Assembly: GCA_035249175.1 (NCBI GenBank)
Contig: DATFGT010000116.1
Location: 16,684 to 80,683, forward strand
Reading direction: 5' to 3'
DNA length: 64,000 nucleotides
DNA from: 66-474 sp035249175
Lineage (GTDB): Bacteria > Pseudomonadota > Gammaproteobacteria > Xanthomonadales > Rhodanobacteraceae
This document shows, piece after piece, positions 17,979 through 26,508 of this stretch. The notes beneath the pieces were generated by a model, which saw nothing but the letters and a program-made list of their open reading frames with translations, ran no database searches and was not told the DNA's origin. Within the stretch, counting starts at the first letter, position 1; every line of letters begins with the position of its first letter. The position numbers and the translations under genes were made by a program.

Positions 17979-19241
17979 GTGGCACGAAGCACGCTGGCAG
18001 TTGGAATGGTCCTGCTGATCTTCTTCGTCATTTCGTTCCTGACGAACATCCTCGGCCCGATTGTCCCGGACATCATTCGCGACTTTCACGTATCGCTGGG
18101 AATGGCGGCGCTGCTGCCCTTCTGCTTCTTTATTGCCTATGGGGTCATGTCCATTCCCGCCGGCTTCATGGTCGAGCGCTGGGGCGAGAAGCGACTGATT
18201 GTCGTCGCGTTTGCGGCGGCTGCCATCGGCGCGCTCAGCTTCGCCATCTTCCACACCTATGCGGTCGCGACCGTTTCCCTGTTTGTCATGGGGGCAGGGA
18301 TGGCCGCGCTGCAGGTCGCGATCAACCCACTGCTGCGGGTTGCCGGAGGCGAAGAACATTTCGCGTTCAACTCGGCATTCGCTCAACTGGTTTTCGGCGC
18401 CGCGTCGTTCATCAGCCCGTTCGTTTATGCGTACCTCGTTGAAGGTTTGAATTCGCCCGCGCAGCGCAGGGGCGTCGTGCAATGGTTAGCGCCCATCACA
18501 CCGCCTGCGCTTCCATGGGTTTCGATCTACTGGATTTTTGCCGTGGCGGCTGTCGTCATGGCGGGGGTCATTGCCGTTGCCAGACTTCCTCGCGTCACTC
18601 GCACGGCCGAGGAGTCGGCGGGTGCAATCGAGATGTATCTGGCGCTGCTGCGCAAGCCGATCGTCTGGCTCTACCTGCTCTCCATCATCGCGTATGTGGG
18701 TTCTGAACAAGGAACAGCCGACTGGACGTCCCAGTTCCTGTATCAGTACCACGGTGTCGACCCGCATGCCGGTGGTGCAACGGCAGTGGCCTACTTCTGG
18801 GCGCTGCTGACCGCCGGCTGCTTCATTGGCATGTGGCTGTTGAAGTTGTTCGACAGCCGGCGGGTGTTGATTGCGTTTTCCGTTGGGGCATTGTGCATGC
18901 TCACGTTGGCGCTGTTCGGTCCGCGCGGCGTATCGCGCATCGCGTTCCCGTGCATCGGACTCTTTGCCTCGATCATGTGGCCGACGTTGATCTCGCTCGG
19001 ACTCAATTCGGTTCGAACCCATCACGGCCCGCTCGCAGGCATCTTGTGCACCGGAATCATGGGCGGGGCGCTTGTGCCGTTGCTCATCGGAAGCCTGGGC
19101 GATGTCTTTGGCCTGAGGACGGGGATGCTGCTTCTCTACGTGACGTTCGGCATCGTCTTGAGCGTCGGATTCTGGGCACGGCCGCTGATTGGCAATGCCA
19201 TTCGCGGAGACCAGGGAAGGGTTATGCCGGACCGCGCGTAG
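17979..19241 (+). CDS. MFS sugar permease (FHS/FucP-NagP type)
   Basis: 420 aa with about twelve hydrophobic segments. The N-terminus (LGPIVPDIIRDFHVSLGMAALLPFCFFIAYGVMSIPAGFMVERWGEK) and NPLLRVAGGEEHFAFNSAFAQLVFGAASFISPF match the FHS subfamily of sugar:proton symporters (fucose, glucose/galactose, N-acetylglucosamine NagP). The start is GTG with GGAGG eight bases upstream. It sits 19 bp after the SIS gene in the same operon, so it is the likely inner-membrane importer of the monosaccharide handled by the kinase and SIS enzyme. Confidence 0.9.
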   Translation: MARSTLAVGMVLLIFFVISFLTNILGPIVPDIIRDFHVSLGMAALLPFCFFIAYGVMSIPAGFMVERWGEKRLIVVAFAAAAIGALSFAIFHTYAVATVSLFVMGAGMAALQVAINPLLRVAGGEEHFAFNSAFAQLVFGAASFISPFVYAYLVEGLNSPAQRRGVVQWLAPITPPALPWVSIYWIFAVAAVVMAGVIAVARLPRVTRTAEESAGAIEMYLALLRKPIVWLYLLSIIAYVGSEQGTADWTSQFLYQYHGVDPHAGGATAVAYFWALLTAGCFIGMWLLKLFDSRRVLIAFSVGALCMLTLALFGPRGVSRIAFPCIGLFASIMWPTLISLGLNSVRTHHGPLAGILCTGIMGGALVPLLIGSLGDVFGLRTGMLLLYVTFGIVLSVGFWARPLIGNAIRGDQGRVMPDRA

Positions 19242-19282
19242 CGGCCCCATCATTCAGAACTGCCATTAGCGAGGTCGCCATC

Positions 19283-20257
19283 ATGATGCGCTTCAAATCG
19301 ATGTGGGTTGCAGGTGCCGCCATCGCCATCGGGCTTAGGGTTGCCGCCGCGGCAGCACCGTCGTCTGCCAGCACGACTTCGATCCCATACCTCAACCTTT
19401 CGACACCACAACAGATCCTGGATAACCCGCAGCACTGGGAAGGCGATCAACAGCCGCACACGCTTTCGGTGGTCGAACTGAATCGCGGTGGCTACAAGTA
19501 CTGGGCTTGGTATGGACTGAACCAGGGGCGCGGAATGGGATTGGCCCGCAGCAACGACTTGGTGCATTGGACCAAGTATTCGGACAACCCGGTCTGGCTC
19601 AATGCGCGCTGGCCATCCGTCCTGGAAGTTTCAGATTCTTCCGGACACGCGGTCCTGTACTTCGCCATTACCCGCGACTACGACACGCCAAGCAGCCACA
19701 TTGTGCTGGCCAAGTCTACGGACGGCATCCACCTTGAGCAGGTGGGTGTGCTTGTGAAGACCGTAAATGGCCAACGCAACCAGAATCCCAACCTGTTCCA
19801 CGACCCGCGCTCAGGGAAGTTTTTCCTGACCTTCTACCGTGGCAACGACCATGATGATTTCAATCTCGTCAGCAAGAGCGCCAGCACCATCGAAGGTCTC
19901 GCAAGCGCGCCCGAGAAGCTCTTGATGCACACGTCGACGACCATCGCCGCGCCAACCCTGCTGTACGTACCCAGTGCAGGTCCAGACGGCCACGGCGTGT
20001 ACTACCTCGCGACCGAAATCTATCCCGGGAGGTACTCGAAAGACGGGTCGGGTTGGCAAGTGAAGGCGTTCTACTCGGACCGGCCGGATGGACAATTTCG
20101 TCCCGTCGCAGGCAATCCCGTCCAGTCAGGCGGCCGCGCATGCATGTTCCAGTTCATCTTCGACGGAAAGTTCTACGGCTATCAGTCGCATCTCGACGCC
20201 AAGACTGACAAGTGGGAGATGGAAGTGGTGACTGCAGCTTTGCCGCGCAACCATTGA
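19283..20257 (+). CDS. Secreted five-bladed-propeller glycoside hydrolase-like protein
   Basis: 324 aa with an Ala-rich signal peptide (about residues 1-25). The repeated propeller-like segments YKYWAWYGLNQGRGMGLARSNDLVHWTKY, VLYFAITRDY, HIVLAKSTDGIHLEQVG and FHDPRSGKFFLTFYRG are characteristic of GH43/GH32/GH130-type propellers, in which each blade reads substrate and date-stamp style phrases such as S-x-D-x-x-x-W. I cannot place the catalytic acids with certainty, so it could be an enzyme or a binding protein. It is the fifth gene of the operon, 41 bp after the permease, with GAGG before the start. Confidence 0.7.
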   Translation: MMRFKSMWVAGAAIAIGLRVAAAAAPSSASTTSIPYLNLSTPQQILDNPQHWEGDQQPHTLSVVELNRGGYKYWAWYGLNQGRGMGLARSNDLVHWTKYSDNPVWLNARWPSVLEVSDSSGHAVLYFAITRDYDTPSSHIVLAKSTDGIHLEQVGVLVKTVNGQRNQNPNLFHDPRSGKFFLTFYRGNDHDDFNLVSKSASTIEGLASAPEKLLMHTSTTIAAPTLLYVPSAGPDGHGVYYLATEIYPGRYSKDGSGWQVKAFYSDRPDGQFRPVAGNPVQSGGRACMFQFIFDGKFYGYQSHLDAKTDKWEMEVVTAALPRNH

Positions 20258-20322
20258 TCGCCGGACCAGGCAGGACTGGGTTGGCTACACTCCGATCACT
20301 ACGCGAAGAACTGAATTTGCAG

Positions 20323-21168
20323 ATGTCCTTGGATCCCCAAAACGGCGCCCCGCCAGGCAAATTCCATTTCATTTCCGGGTTGCCGCGCTCGGGAAGCACC
20401 CTGTTGTCAGCGATTTTGAGGCAGAACCCGCGTTTCCATGCCGGCATGACCAGCCCACTGGCGGACATGCTGAGCGTTCTGGTTGCCGAGATGAGCAGCA
20501 AGAACGACTTCTCGGTGGTGGTCTCCGACCAGCAACGCGCGGCGGTCCTCGACGCAGTCGTGCATGCGTTCTACAAAGGCTTTCGCGGCATTGACGTTGC
20601 GTTTGATACGAGCCGCGTGTGGTGCGGCCAGATGCCCCTGCTGGCGACACTGCGTCCCGAATCGAAGCTGATCATTTGCGTCCGCGAGATACCCTGGGTG
20701 CTGGACAGCGTTGAGCGGCTGGTGCGCGAGCAGCCGCTCAACGTCAACAAGATCTTCCGCTTCAACCCACATGTAAACGTCTTCTCGCGCGCCGAGGCAT
20801 TGACGGATCCGAAAGGGATGGTCGGCTTCTCGTTCCAGGCCACCAAGGATGCCTTCTACAGCGATCTCGCACCCGGTCGCGTGCTGTTGCTGACCTACGA
20901 AAGCCTGACAGACAATCCAAAGGCGTCCTTGCAGGCGATCTATAAATTCATCGACGAACCCTGGTTCGAGCATGACTTCGAACACGTCGAATACAACGCA
21001 GATGAGTTCGACGCCAGGCTCGGCCTCCCGGGTTTGCACACCGTCCACAAGAAGGTCTCAAAGCCGGACCGTGCGTCGATACTGCCTCCTGAACTCTTTA
21101 ATCGGTATGTAAATGAGTCGTTCTGGCTGAATCCGCGGAACAACATCCGCCAGATCCCGATCATTTGA
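20323..21168 (+). CDS. PAPS-dependent sulfotransferase family protein
   Basis: About 281 aa. The 5'-phosphosulfate loop FISGLPRSGSTLLSAIL is at about residues 14-30, and the second PAPS-contacting strand is KLIICVREIPWVLDSVERLV. LLTYESLTDNPKASLQAIYKFI is the conserved later segment of bacterial sulfotransferases. These enzymes move sulfate from PAPS to hydroxyls of sugars, lipids or peptides. It is the last gene of the island operon, 65 bp after the propeller gene. A sulfotransferase in a degradative operon is unexpected; it may modify a surface glycan or may be separate cargo. The start at ATG 20323 lacks a clear ribosome-binding site. Confidence 0.82.
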   Translation: MSLDPQNGAPPGKFHFISGLPRSGSTLLSAILRQNPRFHAGMTSPLADMLSVLVAEMSSKNDFSVVVSDQQRAAVLDAVVHAFYKGFRGIDVAFDTSRVWCGQMPLLATLRPESKLIICVREIPWVLDSVERLVREQPLNVNKIFRFNPHVNVFSRAEALTDPKGMVGFSFQATKDAFYSDLAPGRVLLLTYESLTDNPKASLQAIYKFIDEPWFEHDFEHVEYNADEFDARLGLPGLHTVHKKVSKPDRASILPPELFNRYVNESFWLNPRNNIRQIPII

Positions 21169-21630
21169 TGGGACGCATGGCCCACGTTCCATAAATCCAC
21201 GCCTCGATCCATTTGGAGAACCCGATGATCTGCTCGGTCACGAGCTCGCTCGTGCGCACTTCCGCCCTCTCTCGGTGACCGGCTTTCTCCATCATCGGTT
21301 GGTATGGCTGCTGCAGGGAGCGGCTCAAAGTCGACCCCGACGTTTGAGTCGGTGGTGGGGCGACCATCCTTCCGGGCGCGAGCATCGGGTCGCGCGCGGT
21401 CGTCGCCGCCTGGTAAATAACATGGCCATGGTAAGCGCAGTTGCACCGGTGGCCGTGGATTGAGTGCGGCGGGTGACGAAGCATTGGTCAATTCCTGTTC
21501 GTTTGGCACAGAACCGTATGTGTCACAAAGCGGCGCAAACGAGCATGCGGCCGCTCTGCGTGAATCTAATGAAAGCCTTATGGAACGCGCATTTCAGACC
21601 GTTTACGACTTTTTATGTCGCGTCCAGCTA
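21169..21630. other. Right end of the island, no intact gene
   Basis: About 460 bp without a convincing gene. Only IS-like debris is visible, on the minus strand. Confidence 0.5.
21197..21256 (-). pseudogene. Possible IS3 OrfA start, degenerate
   Basis: On the minus strand the translated SELVTEQIIGFSKWIEAW resembles the beginning of IS407-type OrfA (TEEQIIGFLKQAEAG). Only this short stretch matches, and what follows does not. If real, it is a second IS remnant at the other end of the island. Confidence 0.3.
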
Positions 21631-21674
21631 TGCCCTCCGAAGGGTCGTGGGTTCGAATCCCGCCGAGCGCGCCA
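21631..21674 (+). pseudogene. 3' half of the split tRNA-Arg(CCG)
   Basis: From TGCCCTCCGAAGG through the T arm (GTGGG TTCGAAT CCCGC), acceptor strand CGAGCGC, G and CCA this is the 3' half of tRNA-Arg(CCG), minus about five bases of the anticodon stem. CGAGCGC is the exact complement of GCGCTCG at 8594-8600 and does not match the intact tRNA-Arg at 8673 (CAGGCGC). A T-rich tail follows, as after a tRNA gene. Confidence 0.75.
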
Positions 21675-21787
21675 GTTTTGCGTTTTGTAGGGCGGAGAAG
21701 TGAGATGAATCCCGCCGACGAACGTTCCGATGGCAGGTTGCATCCACCCCACGCAGTTGCATCACTCGAGCCCTGGCCCTCCCTTCG

Positions 21788-22378
21788 CTATCTCACCACT
21801 GCACGATCGCGCGCGTCGGTGTCCCACTTCGGCGCGTTTTCGATTGCAGCCAACACGTCTTCGGGTTCGGCCGCGCGCGACCACATCTTCGCGTGTTCCG
21901 GGTTCATGAAACGCTGTTCGATCACCTGGTGCAGGAACGCGTCCAGCGGCTGCCAGTAACCGAGCGTGTCGAGCAGGACAATGGGATTGAAGTAGAGGCC
22001 CAATCGTTTCAGCGTGATTGCCTCGAACAATTCTTCCAGTGTGCCGCAGCCGCCGGGCAGCGCGACCACTGCATCGGAACCCGTAAGCAGGCGATGCTTG
22101 CGCTCGCGCATGTCATCGACCATCTCGAGGTGCGTCAGGCCAGGATGGCCCCATTCGAGGTCGGCCATGAAGCGCGGCAGGATGCCGATGACTTCGCCGC
22201 CTTTTGAAAGCGCACCGTCGGCGACCGCGCCCATCGAACCCGCCGAGCCGCCGCCGTAGACGATGCTGTGGCCATCGGCCGCGAGCAACTCGCCAAGATG
22301 AAACGCGGCGTCGCGGAACCGAGGATCGGCCTGATTGCTGGAAGCGCAGTAAACGCAGATTCTCATGCGTTGCGTCAC
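21788..22378 (-). CDS. LOG-family phosphoribohydrolase (cytokinin-activating type, TIGR00730)
   Basis: 196 aa. Members cleave nucleoside 5'-monophosphates to base plus ribose 5-phosphate (cytokinin riboside monophosphate or AMP). The Rossmann start is MRICVYCASSNQADPRF, the nucleotide-binding GGGSAGSMGAVADGAL follows, and the family signature PGGCGTLEE is at about 108-116 with a preceding MRERKHRL. The length is normal. Its start overlaps the stop of the upstream cupin gene by 4 bp, so the two are coupled. The role is probably purine salvage or stress-related; plant-hormone production is not implied by sequence alone. Confidence 0.92.
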   Translation of the reverse strand: MTQRMRICVYCASSNQADPRFRDAAFHLGELLAADGHSIVYGGGSAGSMGAVADGALSKGGEVIGILPRFMADLEWGHPGLTHLEMVDDMRERKHRLLTGSDAVVALPGGCGTLEELFEAITLKRLGLYFNPIVLLDTLGYWQPLDAFLHQVIEQRFMNPEHAKMWSRAAEPEDVLAAIENAPKWDTDARDRAVVR

Positions 22379-22677
22379 TCGTCCTGATCGATGATCACCA
22401 GCGTGCCGTGGCTGCCGGCGGCGACGGCGTGCGGCGTATTGACGGGAACGATGAAGATTTCACCCGCCGAAACCGTGACGATTTCGCCGCCTATCCCGAG
22501 CTTCAATTCGCCGTCCAGCACCAGCAGGCCTTCGTCATACGCATGCGGCTCTTCGCCGGAGGCGACTTCGTCCATGCGCAGCACCTTGATGCTGGCGCCC
22601 GCAGCATGGCCGACGATTTTCGAGCGCCATGTTTCGGGCAGCGCATTGGAAACATCGCGAAGGTTGATTTTGCCCAT
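22375..22677 (-). CDS. Small cupin-domain protein
   Basis: 100 aa forming one cupin barrel: PHAYDEGLLVLDGELKLGIGG resembles cupin motif 1 and GEIFIVPVNTPHAV motif 2. The metal-ligand histidines are only partly conserved (H in EEPHAYDE, H in NTPHAV), so the metal site is uncertain. It lies 26 bp downstream of rho and overlaps the LOG gene start; the three probably share transcripts. Its function is unknown. Confidence 0.85.
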   Translation of the reverse strand: MGKINLRDVSNALPETWRSKIVGHAAGASIKVLRMDEVASGEEPHAYDEGLLVLDGELKLGIGGEIVTVSAGEIFIVPVNTPHAVAAGSHGTLVIIDQDE

Positions 22678-22703
22678 GCGCAGGATGATCCCGTGGGGCG
22701 AGA

Positions 22704-24215
22704 TCAGCGCTTCATCGCATTGAAGAACTCGTCGTTGGTCTTGGTGTTCTTCATCTTGTCCAGCATGAATTCCATCGCCGCCAATTCGTCCATCGGATGC
22801 AAGAGCTTGCGCAGGATCCAGATCTTCTGCAGCATGTCCGGCGGAATCAGGAGTTCTTCGCGGCGGGTGCCGGAGCGGTTGATGTTGATGGACGGATACA
22901 CGCGCTTTTCGGAAATGCGGCGGTCGAGGTGCACTTCCATGTTGCCGGTGCCCTTGAATTCCTCGTAGATCACCTCGTCCATCTTGGAGCCGGTGTCGAT
23001 CAGGGCGGTGGCGAGGATGGTGAGCGAGCCACCTTCCTCGACGTTGCGCGCGGCGCCGAAGAAGCGCTTCGGGCGCTGCAGCGCATTGGCGTCGACGCCG
23101 CCGGTGAGCACCTTGCCCGAACTCGGCACCACGGTGTTGTAGGCGCGCGCGAGGCGGGTGATCGAGTCGAGCAGGATCACCACGTCCTTCTTGTGTTCGA
23201 CCAGACGCTTGGCACGCTCGATCACCATCTCGGCAACCTGCACGTGGCGCACCGCGGGCTCGTCGAACGTGGACGACACCACTTCGGCGCGCACGCCGCG
23301 CTGCATTTCGGTGACTTCTTCCGGACGCTCGTCGATCAGCAGGATGATCAGGTGCACGTCGGGATGGTTGTGCACCAGAGCCTGCGCAACGTTCTGCAGC
23401 ATCATGGTCTTGCCGGCTTTCGGCTGGCTGACGATGAGGCCGCGCTGGCCGCGCCCGACCGGCGCGATCAGATCCAGGATGCGGCCGGTGATGTCTTCCG
23501 ACGATCCGTTGCCGCGCTCGAGGTGAAATGCCTTGCGTGGAAACAGCGGCGTGAGGTTTTCGAACAGCAGCTTGTTCTTGGATGCTTCCGGCGGATCGCC
23601 GTTGATGTCGTCCACCTTGAGGAGTGCGAAGTAGCGCTCGCCTTCTTTCGGGTGACGGACGCGGCCGGTGATGTAATCGCCGGTGCGCAGGTTGAAGCGA
23701 CGGATTTGCGAAGGCGACACGTAGATGTCGTCAGGGCCGGCCAGGTACGACTCGTCGTGCGAGCGCAGGAAGCCGAAGCCGTCCTGCAGGATTTCCAGCA
23801 CGCCTTCGGCCCAGATGCTGCCGCCGGACTTGGCGTGGGCGCGCAGGATGTTGAAGACCACGTCCTGCTTGCGGGCGCGTGCGACGCCTTCCTGGATGCC
23901 GAGTTCCTCGGCCATTTCCAGCAACTTCACCGAGTTTTTCTGCTTGAGCTCGGTGAGGTTGATCAGGCGTTTCGGATCGCCGGCATCGGCTTCGTCGCCG
24001 GAGACGTCGGCGGGCAGGCCGTTGGGATTGCCGCCTTGCCCGTTGCCAGTGCGCGAATGGCGGCCGCGGCGCCGCCGATTACGGTCGGGGCGATTGCCGC
24101 GTTGTTGCGGGGATTGGCCTTCGCCGCCTTCGTTGCCGGCAGAGTCATTGGATTCGGGAGCAGGGGCGGACGCGCGGGCGTCTTCGCCCTGTACGGTGTT
24201 TTCGGTATCGGACAC
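22704..24215 (-). CDS. rho: Transcription termination factor Rho
   Basis: 503 aa hexameric RNA helicase that ends transcription. After a low-complexity, arginine-rich N-terminal insert (about residues 25-78, NRRRRGRHSRTGN) come the Rho_N domain (LTELKQKNSVKLLEMAEELGI), the RNA-binding cold-shock fold (GVLEILQDGFGFLRS), Walker A SQPKAGKTMML at about 263-273, and the Q-loop/R-loop region with LTGGVDANALQRPKRFFGAARN. The start is GTG 24215 with GAGG upstream; the frame runs further but without coding character. The charged insert is common in high-GC genomes. It lies downstream of trxA on the same strand, the usual gammaproteobacterial neighbourhood. Confidence 0.97.
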   Translation of the reverse strand: MSDTENTVQGEDARASAPAPESNDSAGNEGGEGQSPQQRGNRPDRNRRRRGRHSRTGNGQGGNPNGLPADVSGDEADAGDPKRLINLTELKQKNSVKLLEMAEELGIQEGVARARKQDVVFNILRAHAKSGGSIWAEGVLEILQDGFGFLRSHDESYLAGPDDIYVSPSQIRRFNLRTGDYITGRVRHPKEGERYFALLKVDDINGDPPEASKNKLLFENLTPLFPRKAFHLERGNGSSEDITGRILDLIAPVGRGQRGLIVSQPKAGKTMMLQNVAQALVHNHPDVHLIILLIDERPEEVTEMQRGVRAEVVSSTFDEPAVRHVQVAEMVIERAKRLVEHKKDVVILLDSITRLARAYNTVVPSSGKVLTGGVDANALQRPKRFFGAARNVEEGGSLTILATALIDTGSKMDEVIYEEFKGTGNMEVHLDRRISEKRVYPSININRSGTRREELLIPPDMLQKIWILRKLLHPMDELAAMEFMLDKMKNTKTNDEFFNAMKR

Positions 24216-24422
24216 GGGATAAGCCTCATCGGCGCTCGAAGCGCGGGAGGGTACGAAATGGAAGAGGGCCGGGCAAAAATACCACCGGCCGGACGTCAAT
24301 CTAGCATTGCGCAAGGCCCGCATACAAGCGGGGCCTTGCAGGAGTTCAGCCCGTAGCCCGGATGCAGCTAGGAATTGCAACGATTCTTGCGAGGCCGTCC
24401 ATGGCCGTTCACGACAGCCTTT

Positions 24423-24776
24423 TCAGGCCGTCGCGCTGGATTGCCCCTGCGAAATCACCTTGTCGACCATTTGGGTGAGTTGCCCCTTGCCGACGGCGCC
24501 GATCTGGGTGGCTTCAACCTTGCCGCCCTTGAACACCATCAGCGTCGGGATGCCGCGAATGCCGTAGGTCATCGGGGTTTTCTGGTTCTCGTCGATATTG
24601 ATCTTCACGACTTTCAGCCGGCCTGCGTATTCCTTGGCGAGGTCGTCCAGCATCGGCGCGATCGACTTGCACGGCCCGCACCACTCGGCCCAGAAATCCA
24701 GCAGCACCGGGGTGTCGGCATTCAACACTTCGTTCTCGAAATCGGCGTCTTTGACGTGGGTGATGTTTTCGCTCAT
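24423..24776 (-). CDS. trxA: Thioredoxin 1
   Basis: 117 aa cytoplasmic disulfide reductase. Active site WCGPC at residues 32-36 in FWAEWCGPCKSIAPML, conserved cis-proline in GIRGIPTLMVFKGG, and the usual length. It reduces ribonucleotide reductase, methionine sulfoxide reductase and others. It is divergent from rhlB with a 270 bp gap and about 200 bp upstream of rho, the standard rhlB-trxA-rho synteny. Confidence 0.97.
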   Translation of the reverse strand: MSENITHVKDADFENEVLNADTPVLLDFWAEWCGPCKSIAPMLDDLAKEYAGRLKVVKINIDENQKTPMTYGIRGIPTLMVFKGGKVEATQIGAVGKGQLTQMVDKVISQGQSSATA

Positions 24777-25048
24777 GGGAGGTCTGAAACGGTAACGGAG
24801 ACGACAAGATGGGGGGTTCGGATCGGCATTGCAAGCGCGGCGAGCACGGGCGTCCTGCTACAATCAGCGCAATCACTTGGCGGCGGGGCGCGGATTCACA
24901 CACGCATGTCGCCGTGAGGTTCCGCGCATCCGTGGGACATTTCATCTCGATCCGTGACGCGATTCAATCGCGCAAGCAGCGGGACCACGTCGTGCGACGA
25001 TCCCGTCACCTGCCATTCGTGGCCCCTATTCCGTGGCGTAAAAACTCC

Positions 25049-26386
25049 GTGGCCGACCAAGTCCTCACCGAAACCTTCTTCGAACAATTCGACCTGCACC
25101 CGCACCTCGCCGCCGGCCTCGCCGACTGCGGCTTCACCCGCTGTACGCCGATCCAGGCGCTGACGTTGCCCGTCGCGCTGGAGGGCCGGGATGTCGCGGG
25201 GCAGGCGCAAACCGGCACCGGCAAAACCTGCGCGTTCCTGGTCGCGGTGATGAACCGGTTGTTGACGAAACCTGCGGCGCCCGGCCGTCACGACAACGAC
25301 CCGCGCGCGGTGATCGTCGCGCCGACCCGCGAGCTCGCGATCCAGATCGACAGGGACGCGCAAGCGATCGGCCGCCACACCGGGCTGCGTTTCGCGCTGA
25401 TCTACGGCGGCGTCGATTACGACAAGCAACGCCAGCAACTCCGCGACGGCTGCGACGTGATCATTGCGACGCCTGGCCGCTTGATCGACTATTTCAAGCA
25501 GCACGTTTTCAGTTTCCGTGCGGTGGAGGCCACTGTGATCGACGAGGCCGATCGCATGTTCGACCTCGGTTTCATCAAGGACGTGCGTTATCTGCTGCGC
25601 AAGATGCCGCCCCGCGAGGAGCGCCAGGGCATGTTGTTCTCGGCCACGCTCAGCTACCGGGTGCTGGAGCTGGCCTATGAGCACATGAACCAGCCCCAGA
25701 AGCTGGTGGTGGAGACCGAAAACGTCACCGCTGATCGCGTACGTCAGCAGGTTTATTTCCCGGCCAAGGAAGAAAAGCTGCCGTTGCTTTTGAACCTGCT
25801 GGAGCACTGCAATCCCCACCGCAGCATCGTGTTCGTCAACACCCGCGCCGCTGCCGAACGGGTGACCGAAAAATTGAAGCGGCAAGGGTTCAAGGTCGGT
25901 GCACTCTCGGGCGATGTGCCGCAGGCCAAGCGCCAGAAACTGCTGGAGCGCTTCAAGAAGGGCGAAGCCGACGTGCTGGTGGCCACCGACGTTGCGGCGC
26001 GCGGCCTGCATATTCCCGACGTCACCCACGTGTTCAACTACGACCTGCCCCAGGACGGCGAGGATTACGTGCACCGCATCGGCCGCACCGCCCGGCTCGG
26101 CGCCGAGGGCGATGCCATCAGCTTCGCCTGTGACCTGTATGCGATGAACCTGCCTGACATCGAGCGCTACATCGACATGAAAATCCCGGTCGGCGCGATC
26201 GAACCGGCATGGCTGGCTGTCCCGCCGCCGCGCGCGACGACGACACATCAAGTGCATCATGACCACGCGGAGGCCGCCGATGGGCCGTCTGCAAGCGAAG
26301 CGAACCCGCCTGCTGCGGACAGGAAACGCCGGCGTCGCCGCCGCAATCCGAAAACCGAGGCGGCATCGCCGGCGGCCAACGGCTGA
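25049..26386 (+). CDS. rhlB: DEAD-box RNA helicase RhlB
   Basis: About 445 aa. Degradosome-associated helicase that unwinds RNA for RNase E. The Q motif GFTRCTPIQ, Walker A AQTGTGKT (about 53-60), PTRELA, DEAD (about 165-168), SAT (FSATLSY), and motifs IVFVNT, ATDVAARGLHIPDV and HRIGRTAR are all present. A basic C-terminal tail (KRRRRRRNPK) is typical of xanthomonad RhlB. GTG 25049 is preferred from alignment (DQVLTETFFEQFDLHPHL); longer forms upstream do not look coding. Confidence 0.94.
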   Translation: MADQVLTETFFEQFDLHPHLAAGLADCGFTRCTPIQALTLPVALEGRDVAGQAQTGTGKTCAFLVAVMNRLLTKPAAPGRHDNDPRAVIVAPTRELAIQIDRDAQAIGRHTGLRFALIYGGVDYDKQRQQLRDGCDVIIATPGRLIDYFKQHVFSFRAVEATVIDEADRMFDLGFIKDVRYLLRKMPPREERQGMLFSATLSYRVLELAYEHMNQPQKLVVETENVTADRVRQQVYFPAKEEKLPLLLNLLEHCNPHRSIVFVNTRAAAERVTEKLKRQGFKVGALSGDVPQAKRQKLLERFKKGEADVLVATDVAARGLHIPDVTHVFNYDLPQDGEDYVHRIGRTARLGAEGDAISFACDLYAMNLPDIERYIDMKIPVGAIEPAWLAVPPPRATTTHQVHHDHAEAADGPSASEANPPAADRKRRRRRRNPKTEAASPAANG

Positions 26387-26508
26387 CGCTCCGCTCGCCG
26401 GCATGCCTGGTCGCCCAACTGCGGTTTGCGATGCCAATCGGTCTTCGGTCGCCCCGGAAGGGCGGTATTGTTGCTAGTCTTTCGCGGTCGTCCACACCTC
26501 TGCTTTCC

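Larger units (their letters stand above)
8635..21630. mobile_element. 13 kb genomic island inserted in tRNA-Arg(CCG)
   Basis: The island is bounded by tRNA-Arg halves that each carry the 13-base core TGCCCTCCGAAGG (8622-8634 and 21631-21643); a third copy of the core is in the intact tRNA at 8701-8713. Recombination in the anticodon loop is a known integration site for tyrosine-recombinase elements. The cargo is a carbohydrate locus; IS3-type remnants lie near both ends, and no integrase gene remains. The junctions are not clean: about five bases of the anticodon stem are missing on the right. Base composition of the cargo looks less GC-extreme than the flanks by eye. Confidence 0.65.

Noticed and set aside
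22797..24356. Long frame opposite rho
   Set aside because: It mirrors the rho coding strand in a GC-rich genome and has no recognisable domain.
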